Source of the DNA: an uncultured Eubacteriales bacterium
Lineage (GTDB): Bacteria; Bacillota; Clostridia; Oscillospirales; Oscillospiraceae
NCBI GenBank assembly: GCA_900549485.1
Contig: UROG01000001.1
Coordinates: 62,001-126,000, forward strand
Direction of reading: 5' to 3'
Length of the DNA stretch: 64,000 bases
In this document: in pieces, positions 15,780 through 21,954 of the stretch
How positions within the stretch are numbered: position 1 is the stretch's first letter
How the letters are laid out: each line of letters opens with the position of its first letter
The notes under the pieces: generated by a model
Database searches by the model: none
What the model was told of the DNA's origin: nothing
The model's input: only the letters and a program-made list of their open reading frames with translations
Translations under genes and position numbers: made by a program

Positions 15780-16994
15780 ATGATCAAACGCGAACTGTAT
15801 ATGAGCCGCATCCGCCCATTTATCGGAACGGAGCTGATCAAGGTTATGACCGGTATTCGCCGCTGCGGAAAGTCGGTCATGTTGGAGCTGATCAAACAGG
15901 AACTCACGGAGTCCGGTGTCAGCCCTGCGCAGTTTATCTCCATCAACTTTGAAGATATGAGCTATTCCCACCTGCAAACCGCGCAGGCTCTTCATGACGA
16001 AATCACCAAGAGAGCCGCAGAAATAGAGGGCAAGGTTTATCTGTTCTTTGATGAGATACAGGAGGTCAAGGACTGGGAGAAGTGTATCAACTCTCTCCGT
16101 GTTTCGCTGGATTGCGACATCTATATCACCGGTTCCAATGCGAAGCTGCTGTCCGGTGAGCTTGCGACTTATCTGGGCGGTCGGTATGTGGAGTTTGTGA
16201 TCTATCCGTTCTCATTCGGGGAGTTCATGGAACTGTACCGTTCGATCTTGCCCGATGCGTCCATTCCGCAGTGTTTCCAAAAGTACCTGCTTGCCGGAGG
16301 TATGCCCTACCTCGCAAACCTCCGCTATGCAGATGCTCCGTCCATGCAGTATCTTCATGATCTGTTCAACTCTGTCCAGCTCAAGGACATCGTGAAGCAG
16401 AATAAAATCCGGGATGTTGACTTGCTGGAACGGATCATTGCCTATGTGATTGCAAATGTGGGTACGACCTTCTCGGCTACCTCTCTTGCAAAGTTCCTGA
16501 AAAGCGAGCAGCGCACTATCGCCCCGGAGACGATCCTGAACTATATCAAATACTGCTGCGAAGCATACCTGTTCTATCAGGTAAAACGTGAAGATTTACA
16601 GGGCAAACAGATTCTTGCATCCAATGAGAAGTATTATATTGCCGATCACGGCATCCGTGAAGCTGTTTTCGGCGGCAATATGCGGGACATCAATCTTATT
16701 TTGGAAAATATCGTGTATCTGGAGTTGCTGCGCCGGGGCTATGAAGTGACTGTCGGCAGAACAGGCGATAAGGAAATTGATTTTGTATGCGACAAGCGCG
16801 GCGAAAAGCTGTATGTTCAGGTCACTTACCTGCTGGCATCGGAAGAAACGGTCAACCGTGAGTTTGGTGCGTATGACAGCATCCGCGACAACTTCCCGAA
16901 GTACGTTGTTTCTCTCGATGAGTTTGATATGAGCCGAAACGGGATTAAGCACCGGAATATCCGCGATTTCCTCTTAGCTGAGGAATGGAATTAA
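15780..16994 (+). CDS. AAA_14/DUF4143 ATPase
   Basis: 404 residues. N-terminal AAA domain with Walker A TGIRRCGKS (about 24-32) and Walker B VYLFFDEIQEV; then a winged-helix region; then a C-terminal DUF4143 domain with the nuclease-like pattern EIDFV...YVQV. These proteins are common accessory genes in bacteria and archaea; roles in defence or toxin-antitoxin-like systems are suspected but not settled. The start at 15780 has AAGGGG upstream; the open frame before it includes the promoter. Single-gene unit with its own promoter and terminator. Confidence 0.88.
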   Translation: MIKRELYMSRIRPFIGTELIKVMTGIRRCGKSVMLELIKQELTESGVSPAQFISINFEDMSYSHLQTAQALHDEITKRAAEIEGKVYLFFDEIQEVKDWEKCINSLRVSLDCDIYITGSNAKLLSGELATYLGGRYVEFVIYPFSFGEFMELYRSILPDASIPQCFQKYLLAGGMPYLANLRYADAPSMQYLHDLFNSVQLKDIVKQNKIRDVDLLERIIAYVIANVGTTFSATSLAKFLKSEQRTIAPETILNYIKYCCEAYLFYQVKREDLQGKQILASNEKYYIADHGIREAVFGGNMRDINLILENIVYLELLRRGYEVTVGRTGDKEIDFVCDKRGEKLYVQVTYLLASEETVNREFGAYDSIRDNFPKYVVSLDEFDMSRNGIKHRNIRDFLLAEEWN

Positions 16995-16999
16995 GTACG

Positions 17000-17042
17000 A
17001 AGCCCTGCATCACGTCAAACGACGCGATGCAGGGCTTCTTTT
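17000..17042 (+). terminator. Intrinsic terminator
   Basis: AAGCCCTGCATC (17000-17011) pairs with GATGCAGGGCTT (17026-17037), then CTTTT. Ends the ATPase gene. Confidence 0.85.
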
Positions 17043-17265
17043 GCCCATATTGCTAATCTGCTTACGCGGTTATAGTACCTCTTTAGATTTTAAAACTTTA
17101 TTGATAATCACAGAGCAAGGGTTGGTGTTGTTGAGCGGTTTAAAGGCATCCTGTACGATATTACCTGCGGGGACACATTCAAGGGTTGCAAAGAGGAATT
17201 GACCCTGTATTACAGCAGTCGAGCAAGGTAATCGAAATTTTGCATCACGACTTATCAAGAATGTT
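17043..17265. other. AT-rich intergenic stretch, no supported gene
   Basis: A 62-codon open frame exists on the minus strand (17070-17258), but it has no ribosome site or promoter that I can see. It may be debris of a mobile-element gene. Base composition shifts here to the AT-rich style of the restriction genes. Confidence 0.4.
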
Positions 17266-17301
17266 TTGAGGTTTTCGACAAATTATGCTATACTGCATAA
17301 T
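17266..17301 (+). promoter_or_regulatory. Promoter with a symmetric operator over the -10
   Basis: TTGAGG (17266-17271), 17 bases, TATACT (17289-17294). The -10 is framed by exact inverted arms ATTATGC (17282-17288) and GCATAAT (17295-17301). A dimeric regulator bound here would block RNA polymerase, which fits autoregulation by the Xre-type gene that follows. Confidence 0.7.
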
Positions 17302-17332
17302 GTTATTTTGGACGTTACAAGGGGGTATTCCT

Positions 17333-17563
17333 TTGACATACAGTTATAACCGCCTGTGGAAACTGCTGATAGACCGGGGCTTGACAAAAACCGAACTAAA
17401 AAGCATTGCGGGTGTGAGCGCAAATATTATTGCTAAAATTGGCAAGAATGAACCGGTTTCAATGGAAAGTCTTGCAAAAATTACAACTGCTCTGCAATGC
17501 GGGGTTGATGATATTGTTGAAATACAGAACGATGCTAACAAATGCGGAAAGAATAATGGATAA
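17333..17563 (+). CDS. Xre-type controller of the restriction-modification operon
   Basis: 76 residues, helix-turn-helix of the YozG/HTH_26 kind: SYNRLWKLLIDRGLTKTELK, VSANIIAKIGKNEPVSMESL and a C-terminal ITTALQCGVDDIVEI. The start is read as TTG at 17333 because AAGGGGG lies 8 bases upstream; the ATG at 17285 lies inside the -10 region and cannot be used. Overlaps the methylase by 8 bases. Controller proteins in this position delay nuclease expression until DNA is methylated; that role is inferred from position. Confidence 0.8.
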   Translation: MTYSYNRLWKLLIDRGLTKTELKSIAGVSANIIAKIGKNEPVSMESLAKITTALQCGVDDIVEIQNDANKCGKNNG

Positions 17564-18689
17564 AAACTTAACGGCAATATCTCTGTTTTCGGGTGCTGGC
17601 GGCATGGATATTGGAGTTCAACAGGCAGGATTTACTATATTATCTTGTCTTGAACTCGATAAAAACTGCTGCGAAACACTACGAGAGAACATCTCAAGAG
17701 AAAACAGAAAAACTATTGTTTATGAGGGCGATATAAAAGAGTTTGCTCCTGAACAACTTCTTAAAGATTTAGGCTATAATCCCGGTGAAGTTGATTTGCT
17801 ATTTGGGGGGCCGCCTTGTCAAGCTTTTTCACAAATAGGAAAAAAGCAATCATTACTTGATGAACGCGGTCTATTACTGTTTCAAATGGTTCGCTATGCA
17901 AAGGTTATACAACCCCGTGCTATTATGATAGAACAAGTAAAGGGGCTACTTACTGCGAAGGATTTATCTGGAAAACGCGGAGGTGTCTTTGAACAATTTA
18001 TAAATGAACTGGAAGAGTTAGACTATGTGCCTAAATGGCGGGTTATGCTTGCGGCTGACTATGGTGTCCCACAATTAAGGGAAAGAGTTTTTATAGTTGC
18101 AACAAAGAAACCCAACGGTTTTCAGTTCCCGAACCCGACACATTCCAAACCATCGGAAACTATGAATTTGTTTAATCTTCCACCATATAGAACCGTAGGT
18201 GACGTTATAAACGGGCTTGGAGAGCCTGTGGTAAAATCTGACTGTTCTGAAATACCAGATAATAGCCATTATGATGTAACTCCACGGCGCGACAGGGAAC
18301 GCATTCACGGTGTTCCAGAGGGCAAGAACCTTTCATCACAGACACATTTACCAAAGGAACAAATAGGTGGATTAACAAAGAAAGATACCACAAAATTTTT
18401 GCGTCTTGACCGTGGAAAACCGTCAAACACTTTGCGAGGTGGAGAGATATTCTATCACCCTTTAGAAGATAGATATTTGACCCCACGTGAATATATGCGC
18501 ATTCACGGTTATCCTGACAGTTATGTTTTAAGAGGACCTATCCGTGGCAGAACTGGCACAGTAAAGGATTTGGACCAACACAGGCAAGTGGGAAATTCTG
18601 TTCCCCCACCTTTAGCCAAGGCGATAGCAGAGAAAGTAAAGGAGATTATTCTATGCCAAAAATCTACGAACTGCTCGGATACCCTGTAG
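17556..18689 (+). CDS. DNA (cytosine-5) methyltransferase
   Basis: 377 residues with ordered C5-methylase motifs: motif I FSGAGGMD (11-18), motif IV GGPPCQAFS with catalytic Cys88, motif VI variant IEQVKG, motif VIII QLRERVF, target-recognition region about 215-310, and motif X QVGNSVPPPLAKAIA. It methylates cytosine to protect the host from the nuclease encoded next. Start at 17556 follows GGAAAG and overlaps the controller gene. AT-rich compared with both flanks. The 3' end overlaps the nuclease gene by 37 bases. Confidence 0.95.
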   Translation: MDKNLTAISLFSGAGGMDIGVQQAGFTILSCLELDKNCCETLRENISRENRKTIVYEGDIKEFAPEQLLKDLGYNPGEVDLLFGGPPCQAFSQIGKKQSLLDERGLLLFQMVRYAKVIQPRAIMIEQVKGLLTAKDLSGKRGGVFEQFINELEELDYVPKWRVMLAADYGVPQLRERVFIVATKKPNGFQFPNPTHSKPSETMNLFNLPPYRTVGDVINGLGEPVVKSDCSEIPDNSHYDVTPRRDRERIHGVPEGKNLSSQTHLPKEQIGGLTKKDTTKFLRLDRGKPSNTLRGGEIFYHPLEDRYLTPREYMRIHGYPDSYVLRGPIRGRTGTVKDLDQHRQVGNSVPPPLAKAIAEKVKEIILCQKSTNCSDTL

Positions 18690-19765
18690 ATGACAACAGC
18701 CCTGCTGTTATTGAGTCAAGAAAACAAGCGTATTGCCCTTTTATTTCTGATTTGTGCGATGGCGGCGGAAATCGTTTTATGTCTGATATTGACTTAAGAG
18801 AGCATGACGAACTTAAAGAACTTTTTCCCGGATTAACCCGTGTTCCGTCTGGCGTATGTTCCATTCAAGTATCTGATGATACACCACCATGGATTATATG
18901 CCCCCGTCGCTTGCTGTATATGGGCAAAAAAGCAGAAAATCGTATTTTGAGGGGAGAAACACAAACAAGGCTTATAGAAAAATGTGGTTTTCCAAAAGGC
19001 ATAGAAATAGGTATATGGGCAGAAACTAAAGTCAAATATACTAACGGAAGTGACGATGAGGATACATCTGCTTTTGACTATACTTTTGATTATGTTCTGA
19101 TGCCTTTAGGCAGGGTGAAACAAGCGCAGGCGATTGCCGATTCGGGCTTAGAATGGAGTATACTACAAAAGAACCTGCGCGATAGCGGGCATACATTTGC
19201 ACGTCGTGATGGAGAAATATATATTGAAGATTTTCCAGTTGGTTCCCCTGTAATAGTGGAAGTTATGACTTCCAGCACATCCGGCGGCAACAAGAGAAAA
19301 CGAAGTTGCATTCCACAGGCTTTTGAGGACTGTATGTTAGGAAAGCCGCATTTAGCCCCCGGTATAAACTATCGCCAAGTATGGGCAAGAATGGCAAGCC
19401 AACTGATTGTGAAATCACAGGCAGCTATGGCATGGAACGGCAAAACCATATGGGTATTGCAAGATTTACTTGCAGACTATATTTCTTCAAGTACCGCGCT
19501 TGACCTGCATAAATTTATTGCAGAGCATACCGACGAAGTGAACATTCTTGCTTTCTCATATGGTGATAACTACAAACACGCCCAAAGAAATCAGACTGTT
19601 TCCTTGAATAACTCTGTACTATATGCGGGGCCTATCCGTGCAGATAATAGCGGCAACCCGCAACCTTGTTTTCAGGACATAGTTTTAGCGTCTGTTTGCC
19701 CGCCGCGTAATGTGCTTGTGGCGGCATTGAGCAAAAAAGCCACAGCAAACAGAATGACTGTGTAA
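18653..19765 (+). CDS. NotI-like type II restriction endonuclease
   Basis: 370 residues. Four cysteines at 28, 35, 69 and 83 in YCPF, DLC, GVC and IICPRR settings resemble the iron-binding cysteine set of NotI (CPF...GVC...VCPNR). Downstream FDYTFDYVLM (141-150) and VIVEVMT (200-206) line up with the NotI catalytic segment FDWTL...LEIQT, giving Asp142/146 and Glu203. In this protein the third catalytic position (Gln in NotI) is Met205, which is odd. Gene position after a C5 methylase supports the assignment. The target is presumably GC-rich but cannot be read from sequence. GGAG precedes the ATG. Confidence 0.7.
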   Translation: MPKIYELLGYPVDDNSPAVIESRKQAYCPFISDLCDGGGNRFMSDIDLREHDELKELFPGLTRVPSGVCSIQVSDDTPPWIICPRRLLYMGKKAENRILRGETQTRLIEKCGFPKGIEIGIWAETKVKYTNGSDDEDTSAFDYTFDYVLMPLGRVKQAQAIADSGLEWSILQKNLRDSGHTFARRDGEIYIEDFPVGSPVIVEVMTSSTSGGNKRKRSCIPQAFEDCMLGKPHLAPGINYRQVWARMASQLIVKSQAAMAWNGKTIWVLQDLLADYISSSTALDLHKFIAEHTDEVNILAFSYGDNYKHAQRNQTVSLNNSVLYAGPIRADNSGNPQPCFQDIVLASVCPPRNVLVAALSKKATANRMTV

Positions 19766-19766
19766 A

Positions 19767-19842
19767 TTCCTATGTTGTCAATCATCTTTTTATATCTGCT
19801 TGTAGATTTAAGCGACAAATAAGCGACAAACAGACATAGGAA
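19767..19842. repeat. Inverted repeat after the nuclease gene
   Basis: TTCCTATGT (19767-19775) and ACATAGGAA (19834-19842) face each other across 58 bases that also contain a short direct repeat (AAGCGACAAA-like). Purpose unknown; possibly an old recombination end. Confidence 0.4.
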
Positions 19843-19886
19843 AACGGCAGAAATCCTTTATTTTCAAGGCTTTCTGCCGTTTTGAA
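19841..19886. terminator. Terminator after the nuclease gene
   Basis: AAAACGGCAGAAA (19841-19853) pairs exactly with TTTCTGCCGTTTT (19871-19883); a U-rich arm follows the loop on either strand. Confidence 0.7.
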
Positions 19887-20058
19887 TATACTCTTTTTCA
19901 AAATTGACGCCCACGCCTTTTTCTTTCAGCTTTCGGATTGACGAGGCGGGGGCTACCGTATTGCAGGCAAATCTCGATGTAGATTTTATCAGCACTAAAT
20001 CCACCTCCTGCAAAGCAGTCCTCAATCATGCCCGTTTTCTGCATAACATACTTCTCAT
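19864..20058 (-). pseudogene. Remnant of a large serine recombinase
   Basis: On the minus strand one frame reads DLVLIKSTSRFACNTV and then SIRKLKEKGVGVNFEKEYIQ, ending at a stop at 19864. This is the familiar serine-recombinase segment DLILTKSISRFARNTV...IRKLKEKGVGVIFEKENI. The preceding piece, MIEDCFAGG, is in a different frame, so there is a frameshift just upstream. The catalytic serine region and the long C-terminal DNA-binding part are absent. It marks past integration or transposition next to the restriction operon. Confidence 0.75.
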
Positions 20059-20063
20059 ATTTA

Positions 20064-20114
20064 ATATTCCGATACAATTATAACCGCCGGCGGCGGTAAA
20101 CGCAACGGTTTTCC
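20064..20114 (+). repeat. Island-flanking direct repeat, right copy
   Basis: Partner of 14665-14716. It begins directly after the recombinase remnant and just before the return to the GC-rich flank. Confidence 0.75.
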
Positions 20115-20193
20115 GGAAGGTTCGGGGTAATTGCGGGCATTATGTTACAGCGCCGCTTTTTCCCGCATATCGGCAGAGTTTTCCGCTTGAATA

Positions 20194-20222
20194 TTGAAAA
20201 AACGCACGCGCTGTGATATCAT
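20194..20222 (+). promoter_or_regulatory. Promoter of ychF
   Basis: TTGAAA (20194-20199), 17 bases, TATCAT (20217-20222), 33 bases before the start codon. Confidence 0.65.
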
Positions 20223-20255
20223 ATACGATACTGCAAAAACAAGGAGATTATATAT

Positions 20256-21347
20256 ATGAAATTAGGTATCGTCGGTCTGCCCAATGTGGGCAAGTCCACT
20301 CTTTTCAACGCCATTACGAACGCAGGCGCTCAATCGGCAAACTTTCCGTTCTGCACGATAGAGCCTAACGTGGGCATGGTGACCGTTCCCGACAGCCGCC
20401 TTGACTTCCTTGCGGAGCTTTACAAGCCCAAGAAGTACACGCCCGCGGTTATTGAGTTTGTCGATATAGCCGGTCTTGTCAAGGGCGCGTCCAAGGGTGA
20501 GGGGCTGGGCAACAAGTTCCTCGGCGACATCCGTGCGACCGACGCTATCGTCCACGTTGTAAGATGTTTTGACAACGACGATATAATCCATGTTGAGGGC
20601 AGCACCGACCCGAAACGCGATGTAGAGATAATCGACCTTGAGCTTATCCTTGCGGATATGGAAATGGTTGACCGCCGTATAGACAAGGCCGCAAAGGCGG
20701 CAAAGGGCGACAAAAAATATCTGCACGAGGCTGATGTTTTCAAGGCTCTGCGGGAGCATCTTGACAGCGGCCGATCCGCCCGCTCCTTTGAGTGCGGCAA
20801 GGACGACGCGGAAATAATCGCCTCCGCCGATCTGCTGACGCTCAAGCCCATTATCTACGCGGCAAACATGGACGAAGACGGCGTTGCCGACTACGCGAAC
20901 AACGGCTATTACAAGACCGTCGCTGCGATAGCCGCGGAGGAGGGCGCACAGGTTCTGCCTATCTGCGCAAAGGTCGAGGAGGAGATGGCGGAGCTGGACG
21001 AGGAGGACAAGGCTATGTTCCTTGAGGAGCTTGGCATGAGTGAGTCCGGTCTTGACCGCATGATAAAGTGTTCCTATGACCTGCTGGGGCTTATATCGTT
21101 CCTCACCTGCGGAAGCGACGAGTGCCGCGCATGGACGATAAAGAAAGGTACAAAAGCGCCCCAGGCCGCCGGTAAGATACATTCCGACTTTGAACGCGGC
21201 TTTATCCGCGCCGAGATAGTCGCGTTCGACGATCTCAAGGCCTGCGGCAGTATGGCGGCGGCAAAGGAAAAGGGACTTATGCGCAGCGAGGGCAAGGAAT
21301 ACGTTATGCATGACGGCGACGTGACCCTGTTCAGATTCAACGTCTGA
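20256..21347 (+). CDS. ychF: Redox-regulated ATPase YchF/OLA1
   Basis: 363 residues, the standard length. OBG-type G domain with G1 GLPNVGKST (7-15), FCTIEPNVG, G3 DIAGLVKGASKGEGLGNKF and the YchF-specific NMDE in place of NKxD, which shifts preference to ATP. The C-terminal TGS domain contains AWTIKKGTKAPQAAGKIHSD and FIRAEI. Binds the ribosome and 26S-type partners in other species; role in stress control. AAGGAG precedes the ATG. Followed by a perfect hairpin and a copy of the 3'-UTR repeat. Confidence 0.96.
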   Translation: MKLGIVGLPNVGKSTLFNAITNAGAQSANFPFCTIEPNVGMVTVPDSRLDFLAELYKPKKYTPAVIEFVDIAGLVKGASKGEGLGNKFLGDIRATDAIVHVVRCFDNDDIIHVEGSTDPKRDVEIIDLELILADMEMVDRRIDKAAKAAKGDKKYLHEADVFKALREHLDSGRSARSFECGKDDAEIIASADLLTLKPIIYAANMDEDGVADYANNGYYKTVAAIAAEEGAQVLPICAKVEEEMAELDEEDKAMFLEELGMSESGLDRMIKCSYDLLGLISFLTCGSDECRAWTIKKGTKAPQAAGKIHSDFERGFIRAEIVAFDDLKACGSMAAAKEKGLMRSEGKEYVMHDGDVTLFRFNV

Positions 21348-21388
21348 CCCGGAGTCTTTAGCTTGTCAGAGAAGCAAGCTTCTTTGAC

Positions 21389-21424
21389 ACAATAAACGCA
21401 CGGCTTTTGCCGTGCGTTTATTGT
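21389..21424 (+). terminator. Hairpin after ychF
   Basis: Perfect 16-bp stem ACAATAAACGCACGGC (21389-21404) with its complement (21409-21424), loop TTTT. Little U-run after it. It abuts the AGACTGTC start of repeat copy 3. Confidence 0.7.
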
Positions 21425-21594
21425 AGACTGTCAAAAAGCTATGTATTAAAGTCAGATAACAGAGCAGCGGGGGAGCTTGAGGGGGCAAGGCCCGCCTCAA
21501 ATTGGATAAACCGCCGTCGAGAGCCTTGATATATCAAGGCTCTCGGTAACAGCATTTTGAACGCTTTCAAAATGCTCGGCGGAAAGCTTGTCAA
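21425..21594 (+). repeat. Structured 3'-UTR repeat, copy 3
   Basis: Starts AGACTGTCAAAAA and carries the same core as copies 1 and 2, but the right end is shorter (GGAAAGCTTGTCAA). The first hairpin reads CGAGAGCC...GGCTCTCG, a two-sided change from CGAAAGCC...GGCTTTCG in copy 2. Confidence 0.85.
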
Positions 21595-21608
21595 TGGTAG
21601 ATTCTGTG

Positions 21609-21851
21609 TTACTTGTCGAGATAGGTTTTGACAAGCTCCTGCATCAGCTCATCCCTGTCAATGCGGCAGATGAGGGAGCGGGCGTTGTTGTAATTCGTTA
21701 TATAGGTCGGGTCTTCCGAAAGAATATAGCCCACTATCTGATTGATTGGGTTATAGCCTTTTACCATGAGGGAATTGTACACAGAGGACAATATTTCCTT
21801 CATTTCCGCCTTGCTGTCAACGGCCGTAAATTTTCTGGTAGCATCTTCCAT
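21609..21851 (-). CDS. ireB: IreB family regulatory phosphoprotein (UPF0297)
   Basis: 80 residues, full length. The strongly conserved core VYNSLMVKGYNPINQIVGYI, then DPTYITNYNNARSLICRIDR and DELMQELVKTYL, is diagnostic of UPF0297/IreB. In Enterococcus, IreB is phosphorylated by the Ser/Thr kinase IreK on N-terminal threonines and affects cephalosporin tolerance; here Thr5 and Thr9 are candidate sites. GAGGAGGG lies before the ATG. Single gene with its own promoter; it usually neighbours yqgF or alaS but does not here. Confidence 0.95.
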   Translation of the reverse strand: MEDATRKFTAVDSKAEMKEILSSVYNSLMVKGYNPINQIVGYILSEDPTYITNYNNARSLICRIDRDELMQELVKTYLDK

Positions 21852-21887
21852 GATGACCCTCCTCTATTTTTCTCTGTTATTTAGACG

Positions 21888-21915
21888 ATTATAACACGAA
21901 AAAGTTCCAAGTAAA
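21888..21915 (-). promoter_or_regulatory. Promoter of ireB
   Basis: Minus strand TTTACT (21915-21910), 16 bases, TATAAT (21893-21888). Confidence 0.7.
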
Positions 21916-21954
21916 GGAAAATTACTTTAAATTTTTTGCTTTATCCGGCAGCCG

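Noticed and set aside
17070..17258. 62-codon minus-strand ORF before the restriction operon
   Set aside because: No ribosome site or promoter and no family recognised; perhaps debris of a mobile gene, but not supportable.
17285..17332. Upstream ATG for the controller protein
   Set aside because: The ATG is part of the operator and -10 region, so it is not in the mRNA; TTG 17333 has a proper ribosome site.
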